This document shows, piece by piece, positions 28,109 to 38,505 of a stretch of DNA of 38,505 nucleotides. This DNA is from Cladosporium sp. IMV 00045. Lineage: Eukaryota > Ascomycota > Dothideomycetes > Cladosporiales > Cladosporiaceae. Numbering within the stretch: the first letter of the stretch is position 1; every line of letters starts with the position of its first letter. Position numbers and translations under genes: made by a program. The notes beneath the pieces are model-generated. The model made no database searches, was not told where the DNA came from, and saw only the letters and a list, made by a program, of their open reading frames with translations. The stretch spans positions 1 to 38,505 of the forward strand of contig MSJI02000472.1 in NCBI GenBank assembly GCA_001931905.2, given 5' to 3'.

Positions 28109-29789
28109 ATGAAGATATCATCGGACACGTCTACCGTCTTAGACATCCCTCCCAGTGCCGCCGCTTTCTGCCCATCACATCCAGATTATTACGTGGTAGG
28201 AACCTACTTGTTGCACCGCAATGATGAAGGACAAGAGACATCAGACGGACCGCAAAAGCGCACCGGCACTTTGATTCTCTATCGCCTCAACGGGACTGAA
28301 TTGTAGGTAGGAAGACTTTCACAGTAACGGTAAATACACAAAGTTTCTGACAGCGCTTCACAGCACGCGCGTACAGACGGTCGATCTCGACTGCGCGGTC
28401 CTGGACATTGAGTGGACGCCACACGTCTCTACCTTGGGAGACGTATGCTGTGTAGCGACGTCTACTGGATCACTGGAATTCTTCGCATTCGACGCGATTG
28501 CTGGAAAGCTGCAGCATACGAGCAAGCACCAAATCTGCGATGAAACCACGCTCGTATTGGATCTGCTCTGGCATCCCAGCAAACCCGACACCATAGCCGT
28601 CACGCTTTCGGAAGGGGCCGTATCCATCTGCCAGAGCAGCGATAGCACGAAACCCTGGAACTCGGACACTCAAGTCACCGTAACCGAAGTAGCAACTCAC
28701 TCCCTCGAGCCGTGGACTCTAGCCTTCTCCCCCGACACCTCGCACCTCTTCTCCGGCGGCGACGATGCAGTCCTTCAAGCCCTGCAACTCTCTTTCAACA
28801 CCGACACCGACGGCAATTCGCAACCTCCCACACCCTCCGCCACGCCTCTCTGGACGGACCGCAAAACTCACCAAGCCGGCGTGACGGCCATCCTCCCACT
28901 GGCCAACGACCTTCTGATAACAGGCAGCTACGACGATCACATCCGAGTCATCCACGCACCTCCCATCGGGCGCAGACAAGTCCTCGCAGAGCTGGATCTC
29001 GGCGGTGGCGTGTGGCGGCTCAAGATGCTCGATGACGGCACCGTCAGCAGAGATGCCGATAATGGCGTTAGGTACGTGAAGGAAGCACCAGGTTCGAACT
29101 GTTGCATTTCTCTTTTCCTTTTCCTTCATTTTCTGAAATCCGCGAGTAAGAAGATGACGATGCTTTTTCGCTTCCCTCGCACATTCTGCCGTCAGCCTCC
29201 TCCTCGTGCTGCTCCTGCAGCCTTGCTCTGCTGGGGCTGACACGCATATATGTGCGTTCTCAAGCGAGGTCATCGGCAGTTGTCTTCCGAACAGCATGCG
29301 GAGCCTGGCGAGAGAAAGAACATCGCAGCAAGAAAGCGTTGCATTTGCCTCCCTCGTCCACGGTCCTGCATGTGCATGTCCCGTCAAGACGTTCACAGGC
29401 GGGTTGCGAAGCAAATAGGCGAGCATACATTATTCAACGCATTGCAACGTGAGTGTCGCACAAACAAAGCAAGCATGATGCTAACTGTCATATCTCACAG
29501 CCCCAACAACAGCAGAAGCAGCAACGTCGCCTCTTACACCCTCCTAGCGAGCTGCATGCACGCCGGCTCGCGGATCGTGAGGCTTGATCGCCGCCGCAGC
29601 AGCGATTCCGAAGGTTCGGACGAATGGGGGTTCGAAGTGCTGGCGAGGTTTGAAGAGCATGAGAGTATGAATTACGGGAGTGATGTTAGGCCTCTCGTTG
29701 TTGGTGACGCTGGTGGCGGAGAGAAGGAGAAGAGAACGGTTGTGAGCACGAGTTTTTACGACAGGTTGATGTGTGTTTGGCGGGTTTGA
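28109..29789 (+). CDS. DPH7: Diphthine methyltransferase (diphthine methyl ester hydrolase)
   Basis: Three exons give about 396 residues: 28109-28302, 28364-29071 and 29501-29789. Intron 1 is 61 nt (phase 2, gtaggt...cacag). Intron 2 is 429 nt (phase 2, gtacgt, branch gctaact, end cacag). It is a WD40 protein: the first exon has LDIPPSAAAFCPSHPDYYVVGTY and a KRTGTL strand. Exon 2 carries several blades, including LDIEWTP and LLITGSYDDHIRVI, and ends at GGGVWRLKML. Exon 3 restores LASCMHAGSRIVRL and closes with STSFYDRLMCVWRV, matching Dph7/WDR85. The enzyme removes the extra methyl ester from diphthine on translation factor EF2 before the final amidation, in the cytosol. Yeast RRT2 is of similar size. 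The long second intron is unusual for this window but no coding blade is missing. Confidence 0.9.
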
Positions 29790-30483
29790 ATGAAGGGGTG
29801 AATGAATGGGGGCATTGGCAGCCATGCAGATCTGCGAAGGTGTGGTTCTTGAGGTTGATGTTGCTGGTGAGAGGTTGGTGGCTTCAAAGGTATTACCAGT
29901 GCCTTAACTATTCACGGATCTGTTTCTCGCTGCTGTATTTTCTTAGCCCTTTCCCTGCTCGTATTCCTGCCATCTGGCGTCGGGTATCCTACAAAACTGC
30001 TGTTAAAGACTCGTGTGCCAATTCGTAAATTGCAAGACAATGAAAGAAAAAAATCCAAAGGGTATTCGCCAATATAACGCCCAGCCGTGCCCGTATCGTG
30101 ATATATTCCGCTGTCACATCCCGCAGAAATAGCTCACTAACAACATAGTGAGGACTCTGCGTTCCTTCGCTTCTCTCGTATCGGCGTGTCTCTATTCTCG
30201 CAGATCTCTGATGTGCAGTTCTCTGTGGGAAGTAGTCCTCTCATAAGGAAATCCGTGTCTGTCCGAAGAGCATCCGGTCGGTATGCCGTGGCGGCTTTTC
30301 CGACGTCGATCGTGGCGGCTCTGTGTGTGACGTCTCGAAACCATAAGTGTACGATCGATGGCGTGGCGTGCTGTTCTCCCCGTCTAGCCATCACCTCCTG
30401 GCTGGTGAGCGACCTCTCAAACTCGATTTAGACCGCGACCGCGACCTCGAGCGAGCAGCGCGTCGAGAAGTCCTTCGACCTAG
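29790..30483. other. Convergent 3' region, DPH7 / lipocalin-like gene
   Basis: About 690 bases between converging stops. Short open frames on both strands (30137-30431) have no recognisable content. Nothing else seen. Confidence 0.5.
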
Positions 30484-31515
30484 TCACGGCTCGCCGGGGC
30501 CGGAGATCTTGATCTGTGGCATTGGCGCTGGCGGCTCGCCGCTTGTGTTGTCGCGTGCTCGTCGCCACTTCAGCACGGGGATGCGTTTGTCACCCTGTTG
30601 AACGGATTTCGTCAGTTGATTGTCCTTTCTCGAGGAGTGAGAGCCGTTGCTTTCGAAGATGACGCAGATGACTTTTCGTCGTAACGACCAAAATCATTCA
30701 TCGGCTCCCACCGGATAACAACGCACCTTTATTTCTGTCGGCTCTTCGCTACCAAGGACAAGCACCTGTCCATCCTCTTCGAAACGGTGTGTCCGCACCT
30801 GCACATCGCCTATCCAGCCCGGCAAATTGCAGACCTGGAAAGTGTGGCGCAAGATCTCTTCTCGACCAGTACCCTCGTCGCTGATATAGTAAGGCCCGCA
30901 GTAGGCGAAGAAGCGCTTGCCGGCCTCCGCCCACTGCGGTTCTTCTCCCTCGCCTCGCTTGAAGCTTTGCTGGCCTGGTATCAGCATCTGCGCCGACATG
31001 TAACCGTCCGGCGTGTACATGATGAAGCCCGTCACGTTCTTGGTCATCGGATATGTGGGTCTCTGTATGGGCGATTCGGGCGTCGGGTGGGCCGTGTAGG
31101 ATTCGAGTTTCCAGGCGCCGATGATTTTCTGGCGGAGAGGAATCTCTGGGGGAGGGGTCGAGCAGTCGCGTAGGGTGTACATGTCGCCGTTTAGGTCTTC
31201 GTAATTCGTCGTCTCTATGCTGGGTGTTATGGGCTTTGTTGTCGTGTGGGGAACGCCGTTGACGTGCCCGTTGGTATATGGACTGCTGACGGCGTGTCCG
31301 TTGGTTAAAGAGTAGGCATGCGAGTAGCCGTTGGGTTGCGGTTTGCTGCGCGGCTCAGCAGCGGGTATGGGCGGTGAATGCAGACGACGTCTCTCTTTGG
31401 CAGGGTAGACGACCTCGTCGACGGGCACGACTTCGCGAGGACGCGACTTTGATCGTGAACGGGACTTTCTGTGAGGCAGCACCTTGGGTACCTGGAGGTA
31501 CTGGGTGCTTGGCAT
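30484..31515 (-). CDS. Lipocalin-like domain protein with RS-rich N-terminal extension
   Basis: Two exons, 31515-30727 and 30594-30484, give about 299 residues. The intron (132 nt) has donor gtgcgt and ends caacag, phase 0; without it the frame stops early after EIK. Joined text is SEEPTEIK then GDKRIPVLKWRRARDN, completing the last strand expected for the family. Residues 131-280 form a Lipocalin_5-type domain: IIGAWKLESY, YPMTKNVTGFIMYTPDGYMS, AEAGKRFFAYCGPYYI, VCNLPGWIGDVQVRTHRFEE. These fungal beta-barrel proteins are thought to bind small ligands; no reaction is assigned. The first 130 residues are disordered, with HRKSRSRSKSRPR at 15-27 and repeats of (T)NGH-like text (SLTNGHAVSSPYTNGHVNG). 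I start at 31515 because the in-frame codons before it begin with GTG, not ATG. The gene is divergent from THI4, 2.8 kb away. Confidence 0.85.
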
Positions 31516-33711
31516 GGTTCTATCACACACGGATAGTGGCAGTGGACGTGGCAGTGACGGACTCAGCAGCGAGAGGGCGGCTGAGGGTAGACGGAGAGCT
31601 GCGATAGCATATGGCGTGAGGCGTGACGGATGGGGACGAGATACTGTGATGAGAGATAGAAGTGACAGGGCAGGAAGACGCAGGGCATAGCGAAAAGAGA
31701 CAGAGACACGGCCTCAATCGGGCTACAAAGACTCGGGCGCAGCCAGCTGATGCTGGTGCTGGCGCTGGTGTGAGAATAATGCAACTGGACTGGTTGTATG
31801 GCATCACGGAGTTTGCTCTGTCAACGGCGGGTCTGACCTTGGGCTGGCTGGCGATACAGTCGAGGCTGGCAGTGTCTTGACGACATGAAGCGCACGCTAA
31901 TGGGTGGGGCGACCCAAGAATATCGGACTTGGACATGGGGGAGGATAGACCCAATATTGCTTGCATGCAGCCCTGGCTAAACACTCGTCGAGCGATCACG
32001 ACCACCTGGTGAGATCTGATGGCGACATGCTCGGGCTGTGCGCTCTGGCCGCGGTAGGCATCCCTTGTCCATATCCTTATCGCGACATCGCGCATGGAAA
32101 CAAATGCTCGACCTACGACATTAATACTGTGTGTGCATGGGCAGTGCTGCATCTTTGTATGTGCAAGATCGCCCACATGTCCGCCTCCTCCAGCCCGGAT
32201 GCCGAACGCACGTGCGTGTCAGTGTCGCAGCAGAGTTACGGCTGTGTCTGACAATAGTCCGAGAGTTGGGTCGTGGAGAAAAAGCTACCACGGCTACCAA
32301 CCACCAATTCCATCGGCACCCTTGGATGAGGCACGCCGCATCATACACGCCAGACCACTTCGAGCGAGCGTGAGGTGCTGAATGGAGGTCCGCGAGGGCA
32401 ATAATCGCAGCCCTGCGAGCAGTCAGGTCAGATCACCTCAGCCGGGCCATACAGACGAGTCCGAAACTACTGTGAGACTCCTTCAGCTCCCTCGCGTTTA
32501 GACTCTCGGGACCGGCGAAGTGCCATGCTGCCACGCTCCCACGCCTCTCTTTCAGGCGAGTCCACGGCCGGATGCTCATGACGAAGACCTACTTGGTCGA
32601 TCGACAAATTGGTCAGCCTCAGCTAGGGAAGTGTAATAGTAAGTGCCTTCGTGTCTGCATGTCTTCATGCCTGGCCAATCCGACAAAACATTTACGCTCC
32701 ACTGCCGCACAGCTTGCATTGAAAGTTATCGTGCGCGCGACTCGGCCGGATGCACAAACCCAACATCCGTCAGACCAAACGCCTGGGCCTTTCGACAGAA
32801 CTGTTGGATCGCGCAAGGCCTTCATATTAGATCCTTCTTCGAGAATGGCCGTATCATCATTGATCAGCAGATTCTTGTTAAGATGTTGGTACGACCGAAA
32901 CAACAGATTGCTGATGACAAGTGACGCCGTCCATGCGGATTGATCTCCGAAGAGGCACGTCTCAAATTGGCATGTCAATTGTCGAGAGCAAAGCCCGACT
33001 TGTCGATTTCATGTGATTCTCACTCGCACATACCCGCCTCTACCAGACCTTGCACGATGGATGGTTTGCTGGCGCCGCGTCTCATTCATGGTTCGGCTTG
33101 GGGCTCAAGCGCACCGCTGATCCGCGCCGTCCGACGTCAGGAGCCGTATAACACTGAGGCATATAGTCGGCAGTCGAGATTGTAATAATGCTTGGTCATG
33201 TGAGGTGATGTAGACTCATCATACAAGTAACAGATACTTGTTGGGTCGAGCGTTGACAGCGAACACGATTGTTATACCAGGTCTCTTGGATGTCGGCTTA
33301 AGCTTGTAGACCGCAGCCAGCCGCACTCGACGTTGCCTTGTCCGATGTCGGCTGGCTCGGATTCGATCATCAACAACGCGAAGTAATCCACCAAGATTCA
33401 AAGATGTTGTCAAGACTCTGAAATCCACCGAGCGCGGCGCCGTGGCAGATGTAGCCTGGAGCCAATGAAGGTGATGCATGACGGTGTTCGGCCACCCATT
33501 GACACAAATGATGGAGTAGGACACGCCATACCCTAACATCATCGTGGCCCGCGGGATGTCAACATCTGTTATCCGACAAATCAGAGAAAGGACGGTTACC
33601 CATATTCATCATCCATCGCCCTCGATAGCTCCTCAGAGCTCCCCCGCTGTGGGGAGCAAGCTCTTGGGTGCGCAGGTTAGGTATGTGGTTTTTCCGTTCG
33701 CTTCGTCTGCG
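31516..33711. other. Long divergent spacer, lipocalin-like gene / THI4
   Basis: About 2.2 kb, the largest gap in the window. Many overlapping short frames exist on both strands (for example minus 32176-31523, minus 33542-33219), none with a domain. Composition looks ordinary, with no obvious RIP-like AT enrichment, transposon ends or tRNA. It presumably holds the lipocalin gene promoter (first few hundred bases) and the THI4 promoter (last few hundred). Confidence 0.5.
33638..33657. promoter_or_regulatory. GC-rich inverted repeat in THI4 promoter (possible zinc-finger site pair)
   Basis: GCTCCCC (33638-33644), six bases, then GGGGAGC (33651-33657): a perfect 7-bp dyad about 55 bases before the TATA-like box. 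The two strands read GCGGGG and GTGGGG near the loop, each fitting the SYGGRG consensus of CreA-type C2H2 repressors. Binding is inference. Confidence 0.4.
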
Positions 33712-33720
33712 TATTTATAT
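33712..33720 (+). promoter_or_regulatory. TATA-like box of THI4
   Basis: tatttatat at 33712-33720, followed some 30-40 bases later by a C/T-rich run (cacctctctcttcctttcac), a plausible start region. It lies about 590 bases before the THI4 ATG, which leaves room for the leader, its intron and the riboswitch. Confidence 0.5.
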
Positions 33721-33822
33721 TTCTTGAGTGGCATTGAATCCACCTCTCTCTTCCTTTCACTGCCATACAAACTTCACCGAAAGTTCCAAAGACTCAGCAA
33801 AATCTTCAAGCGTACACGCCTC

Positions 33823-33843
33823 ATGCTTCCACGTGGTATCTAA
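33823..33843 (+). other. Upstream ORF 1 in THI4 leader (6 codons plus stop)
   Basis: ATG CTT CCA CGT GGT ATC TAA. It is the first ATG after the predicted transcription start. It closes before the distal splice donor candidate at 33899, so all spliced forms using that donor keep it intact and it would allow reinitiation at THI4. Confidence 0.5.
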
Positions 33844-33916
33844 GAACACAAAAGGTTTACTGACTCGTCTTCCAGATTGTCACGGATTACCCAAGCCGGT
33901 ACGCCCGTACTCGACA

Positions 33917-33940
33917 ATGGGTTCGATTCCAGACGGGTAG
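33917..33940 (+). other. Upstream ORF 2 in THI4 leader (7 codons plus stop)
   Basis: ATG at 33917, stop at 33938-33940 (MGSIPDG). It lies between the distal (33899) and proximal (33970) donor candidates, so it is present only in unspliced or proximally spliced RNA. Confidence 0.45.
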
Positions 33941-33960
33941 CGGGCCTTCGCCTAGCCACC

Positions 33961-34122
33961 ATGATCAAGGTACTTTCATCAAAAGGGTTTGATGTGCACT
34001 GCCGGTGTTCACCTCATGCGGGCTCACGACCGGTCTTCCACCCCATGACATCTTCTCCGCATGACTCTCGATGCTGCTGGGGAGGCGAGACACTCGTGTT
34101 TCACCCTCCGGCAGCCGTTTGA
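33961..34122 (+). other. Upstream ORF 3 in THI4 leader, overlapping the proximal splice donor
   Basis: ATG at 33961 in strong context (gccaccATGa). In unspliced RNA it runs 53 codons to a stop at 34120-34122. If RNA is spliced from 33970 to 34286 the frame becomes 63 codons including stop (33961-33969 plus 34286-34465), passing the THI4 ATG out of frame and ending about 155 nt inside THI4. That form should block THI4 translation. Confidence 0.55.
33962..33969 (+). promoter_or_regulatory. Splice-donor masking element complementary to the TPP aptamer
   Basis: TGATCAAG, directly before the proximal GT at 33970, is the exact reverse complement of CTTGATCA at 34195-34202, the P4/P5-side strand of the TPP aptamer. 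Pairing would hide the donor when TPP is absent and be lost when the aptamer folds around TPP. Confidence 0.6.
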
Positions 34123-34123
34123 C

Positions 34124-35385
<1,262 letters not shown>

Positions 35386-35953
35386 AGGGAAATTTCTCCT
35401 TGCTTCAATCACACACTTTCCGACCTCTTGTATGTTTTCTTGATGAACGATGATGATGACATTCGCTTTTTGGTGTGGGTTTGACTCACCCGGATGAGAA
35501 GGGGTAGTAGACATCAAATCGAATCCCTTTTGAGAAGAATTCTTGTTTTGCGTGAATGATGTTCATGTCCCGCTTGCTCTTAAAACGCGACTTTACGCTC
35601 GTCATTTACTGTTTGAGGAGTATCTTTTGAAATCATGCCAGAATGCCTTTGGTCGTCGTCGAGTAACATCACATCCCAGTGTAGACATGGCTCCGTGCCA
35701 GAGAAGCATGAGTGGTCCCATGGAGTTGTGATCGTGAGATCATGCCATCGATAATAAAAAGCAAGAGAAAGGAAAATAATTTCCGATAGCCGCCGATTCA
35801 CCTAGAAAAGCAATATCACGTGTCTTCGAGATATATGTGCTCAAGTTGTGATCGTACACAATTCAATTTCGGGGGTATACCATACATACACATATCTAAC
35901 ACGCCACCTCGGCACGCAGTCCCACTCCTCACGGCAGCCCCTCTTCCAGCTCC
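35386..35953. other. Convergent 3' region, THI4 / PRP3
   Basis: About 570 bases between converging stops. It contains an A-rich stretch (aataaaaagcaagagaaaggaaaataat, about 35752-35780) that could serve 3' end formation on either strand. No gene recognised. Confidence 0.5.
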
Positions 35954-37852
35954 TCAAGCAGTATCATTCATACTCCTCGCCAGCGTCCACATATTCTCCA
36001 TCCCGCTACGGCGAAGGACCTCTCTAGCCTCGCCATCCGTCTCGCAGACCCTCGAGTACCAGCGCTTGAAACTCTTCGCCCGCTCCTCACCCTCCCACAC
36101 GAGCTGGCATCGGTTCTCGCTCAAATCCTTCAACCCCCCGTCGTCAGTCATGGGATTGAGCCAGGAATCCCGCGCGTTGCTCTGCTTGCTCTCCTTCCCG
36201 TCGGCGGGGCCGGTGAAAGTCGTCGGCGTCGTGGCCGACAGCGGCAGCGTGTTCTCCGACCACTTGATGCGGTTGAGCATGAGTTTCTTGTAGTTCTTGA
36301 CGCTGTGCGCGCCGCCCTCGACGATCACCAGGTTCATGGTCGGGTGCAGCACGACGATGCCCATGAGCGCGTTCTGCTTGGCGTTGATGTCCACTTGGTA
36401 GCGGTGCTTGCCGGAGCTGAGGTTCTCGACGCGGAAGACGCAGACTTTGACGCCTTTGGATTCGTCCGCGAGTTGTTGCTGCTGCAGCTTTTCGGCGCGC
36501 TGTTCTTTCGTGAGCTTGCGGTCTTCGTTCGCCGCTTCGTGGTCGTGCTGGCGCTGCGCGATTTCGCGGTTCACGCGCGCTTCGACGGCGGTGGGGTCTT
36601 TGACCGCTTGCTCGCCGAGGACGCGCATCATGTTGCTCTTTTTCACTTTGGGTGGTGGGGGCTCGACGAGGCCCAGGCGGATCTTGGCTTGCTCTTCTTT
36701 CATGTCGGCCATGCGGCGTTGGCGGCGGAGTTTCTTTTGCTCGGTCTTGGTGAGCATCATGGGTTTGGCCTCGGGTTGGAAGGCTTCTTGTGGCGCTTTG
36801 AGGAGCACGGGATGCTGCACGTAGACTGTGATGATGGTGTCGTCTGTTTCGATCCGGTTGCATCCAGGCTTTTCCCACTCCTCATATGTGCTCTGGCCCT
36901 CTGGTAGAAGGCCCTCGTCCCACCACTCGACATCAGGCGGTGCTTCCACGAGGAACGCCTTGTCGCCAGCCTCTTCAATCTCCGTCTTCCTGGCCTCCAT
37001 GGCAATGCGCTTCTTCATCTCTTCGATCCTGGCTCGCTGTTTCAAAGCATTTGCCTGAGCGATGAATTTGCCCTTCTGGTTGAACATGAGCTCTCTTGTC
37101 TTCCTCTCGCCACCTGTCCGTGATCCCAGTGTAGGGTCGTAGATCTCATCGTCAAACTTCGTGTCCTGCTCGTCGTTGGCGGATGCCAAATACGGGTTGA
37201 CTTTTGCAACTTGCTGATTGCCTTTCGTGGTACTGAACTTTGGGCCAGATTGCGCTTTCACCTTCGACGGTGCGTTCAGATCACCCATGAGCGATGGGTG
37301 CAAACCGATTCCCAGTCCTCCTCTCGCGCCCCTTCCTTCCTGCCTGGGCGGTGGTGTAGGTACCGCTGGAGATGCTGGCTTTCTCGCCGCAAGTTCCGCC
37401 GCTCTTCGCCGTGCCTCCTCCCTCTGCTCTGCCAGGCGTGCTGCCATCTCGTTCCCTGGAGAATGTACGGGTGGTGGTGCGCCTGGTCCTCCCGTAGCAG
37501 GCGATACAGAAGCACCTCCTCTGCTCGCAGCAATCCTCGCCTTGGCTTCCTCCAGCTTCTTCATCGTCGCCGCCCGTTTCGCAGCCGCATCGTCCATTCC
37601 GTTTGCCGGTGGAGGGCCAGGTACCGCCGATGATGCGGGTGGTTGTCGCGGAGGTGGTGCCTGTGCTGGTGGTGCAGGCGATGCACTCGATTTTCCAGCG
37701 GCCATTTTGGCCTTCAGAGCAGCGATTTTCGCCTGGGTTTTGGCCTTTTCGAGCGCGACGTCAATCTGTGGCGCCGGCGAGCCATTATTCGAGCGCACTC
37801 GCTTCGGATCACCATCTTGATCAGCGCCATCGTAGGGTCGCTTGCCCGTCAT
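35954..37852 (-). CDS. PRP3: U4/U6 small nuclear ribonucleoprotein Prp3
   Basis: Single exon, 632 residues from the Met at 37852 (MTGKRPYDGADQDGDPKRVR). Prp3 binds the U4/U6 snRNA duplex and holds it in the tri-snRNP before spliceosome activation. N-terminal part: Ala/Lys-rich helix (ALEKAKTQAKIAALKAKMAA) and Pro-rich linker. PRP3 domain: NPYLASANDEQDTKFDDEIYDP, FNQKGKFIAQANALKQRARIE (in parts), DVEWWDEGLL, YVQHPVLLKAP and LTKTEQKKLRRQRR. C-terminal DUF1115-type domain: VCVFRVENLSSGKHRYQVD, LVIVEGGAHSVKNYKKLML, RIKW and LVWEGEERAKSFKRW. The frame is open 59 codons further upstream, but that part overlaps the promoter and has no family match. It shares a 326-base divergent promoter with RPA190. 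Confidence 0.95.
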   Translation of the reverse strand: MTGKRPYDGADQDGDPKRVRSNNGSPAPQIDVALEKAKTQAKIAALKAKMAAGKSSASPAPPAQAPPPRQPPASSAVPGPPPANGMDDAAAKRAATMKKLEEAKARIAASRGGASVSPATGGPGAPPPVHSPGNEMAARLAEQREEARRRAAELAARKPASPAVPTPPPRQEGRGARGGLGIGLHPSLMGDLNAPSKVKAQSGPKFSTTKGNQQVAKVNPYLASANDEQDTKFDDEIYDPTLGSRTGGERKTRELMFNQKGKFIAQANALKQRARIEEMKKRIAMEARKTEIEEAGDKAFLVEAPPDVEWWDEGLLPEGQSTYEEWEKPGCNRIETDDTIITVYVQHPVLLKAPQEAFQPEAKPMMLTKTEQKKLRRQRRMADMKEEQAKIRLGLVEPPPPKVKKSNMMRVLGEQAVKDPTAVEARVNREIAQRQHDHEAANEDRKLTKEQRAEKLQQQQLADESKGVKVCVFRVENLSSGKHRYQVDINAKQNALMGIVVLHPTMNLVIVEGGAHSVKNYKKLMLNRIKWSENTLPLSATTPTTFTGPADGKESKQSNARDSWLNPMTDDGGLKDLSENRCQLVWEGEERAKSFKRWYSRVCETDGEAREVLRRSGMENMWTLARSMNDTA

Positions 37853-38178
37853 GGTCGCAGTGGTGCTGAGTCGCCGTCCTGGAGAGGTGTGTGGTGTGTT
37901 GATAATACATGTAGTTTCGCAGTAGATGTCACGCTCAAGTCTCTCGCTCTCCACGCCCAAGCTCACTGACTTACCAGCGAGGCTGCTCGTGAGGAAAGCG
38001 CGCGCGCCGCGGCACGGGAGCTCCCGCAATCCCGGAGAGAGAAAGCTTCAAGAAAAAGTAGTTCGTTCGTCGTGAAGTCCTCCGGCTGCTAGTGCAGTTT
38101 CTTGTGCCAGCAAAGAAACAGAAAATACATTACAACACAAGTGTACGGTGAGGTACACCTGTTGTCCAGCAGCACATC
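37853..38178. promoter_or_regulatory. Divergent promoter, PRP3 / RPA190
   Basis: 326 bases between head-to-head start codons of a splicing factor and the largest RNA polymerase I subunit. The RPA190 side has an A-rich leader (aaagaaacagaaaatacattacaacac). No clear TATA box. Coordinated control from a shared promoter is possible. Confidence 0.6.
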
Positions 38179-38505
38179 ATGAACATTTCACAGCCCGTGG
38201 GCAGCCAGATTGCCGGCGTGTCCTTCGGTCACCTGGGCTCCAAGGACATTCGCGCTCTCTCTGCAAAGCGCATTACGACCGCAACCACCTTCGATACCCT
38301 CCTCAATCCCGTACCAGGCGGCCTCTACACTCCGGAACTCGGTCAATTCGGCGACAACAACTGCGCAACATGTGGCCTCAAGACGCCCCAATGTCCTGGC
38401 CACTGCGGTCACATCGAGCTTCCCGTTCCTTGCTACCACCCGACTTTCATGGATCAGGTCCTCAGACTGCTGAGAGCATCCTGCATCTACTGTGGAAAGC
38501 TGAAG
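38179..38505 (+). CDS. RPA190: RNA polymerase I largest subunit, N-terminal part (partial)
   Basis: The first 109 codons run to the window edge. The start MNISQPVGSQIAGVSFGHL followed by the VPGGLYTPELG block matches Rpa190/RPA1 of RNA polymerase I, whose N-terminus reads MNISxPV; the Pol II and Pol III paralogues differ. The clamp zinc site begins with C62-x2-C65-x6-C72-x2-H75 (CATCG...CPGHCGHIELPVP) and a second half C102-x2-C105 (ASCIYCG). The enzyme transcribes rDNA in the nucleolus. The remaining 1,500 or so residues are outside the window. Confidence 0.95.
   Translation, partial: MNISQPVGSQIAGVSFGHLGSKDIRALSAKRITTATTFDTLLNPVPGGLYTPELGQFGDNNCATCGLKTPQCPGHCGHIELPVPCYHPTFMDQVLRLLRASCIYCGKLK

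Noticed and set aside
29155..29240. Possible intronic box C/D snoRNA in DPH7 intron 2
   Set aside because: Box C has a mismatch (ATGACGA), no convincing C'/D' pair or closing stem; kept only as a remark under the long intron.
31523..32176. 217-codon minus-strand ORF upstream of the lipocalin-like gene
   Set aside because: It overlaps the probable promoter and leader, is Cys/Ser/Pro-rich like a chance translation, and has no recognisable domain.
33890..33945. tRNA-like B box (gggttcgattcc) in the THI4 leader
   Set aside because: The T-stem does not pair, no A box is found at the right distance, and no 7-bp acceptor stem can be drawn.

Overview
The window reads as nuclear DNA of a filamentous ascomycete (Pezizomycotina, probably a Dothideomycete). 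Genes lie on both strands, are mostly single-copy housekeeping genes, and carry short spliceosomal introns (about 55-130 nt, GTANGT-like donors, CTAAC/CTGAC-like branch points). Pyrimidine-rich leaders precede several starts. The class-level guess is inference from protein flavour (a DNMT5 methyltransferase, a stalked surface protein of a type I associate with Dothideomycetes). I saw no transposon, CRISPR array, rRNA or convincing tRNA.

Layout. 1-208 (-): first exon of the SAGA subunit HFI1/ADA1. 1488-2924 (+): GT31-like type II membrane glycosyltransferase. 3693-5245 (+): monocarboxylate-type MFS transporter. 5393-6362 (-): secreted HExxH metallopeptidase. 7104-8149 (+): TLS1/C9orf78 splicing factor. 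8854-10671 (-): LEE1-like tandem CCCH zinc-finger protein. 12699-15722 (+): membrane-anchored Ser/Thr-rich surface protein with a C-terminal globular domain, preceded by an unexplained signal-peptide-like exon at 12364. 15963-22661 (-): intronless DNMT5 (DNA methyltransferase, RING, SNF2 ATPase). 23746-24765 (+): 2H phosphoesterase. 25217-27667 (+): VID27. 28109-29789 (+): DPH7. 30484-31515 (-): lipocalin-like protein with an RS-rich N-terminal extension. 34308-35385 (+): thiamine thiazole synthase THI4. 35954-37852 (-): PRP3. 38179-38505 (+): start of RPA190.

The most informative region is the THI4 leader (33712-34307). It holds a TATA-like box, three upstream ORFs, a 5'-UTR intron and a well-matched TPP riboswitch aptamer at 34124-34229. 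The aptamer strand 34195-34202 is an exact 8-nt reverse complement of 33962-33969, the bases directly before a GT donor at 33970. This fits TPP-controlled alternative splicing as known for fungal thiamine genes. Without TPP the proximal donor would be masked, a distal donor (best candidate 33899) used, and the leader clean. With TPP the proximal donor would open and leave an ATG at 33961 whose 63-codon frame overlaps THI4 out of frame, switching translation off.

The genes do not form one pathway. Shared themes are RNA processing (TLS1, PRP3, 2H phosphoesterase, riboswitch), transcription (HFI1, RPA190), translation-factor modification (DPH7) and epigenetic maintenance (DNMT5). Large spacers, notably 10672-12363 and 31516-33711, hold no gene I can support.
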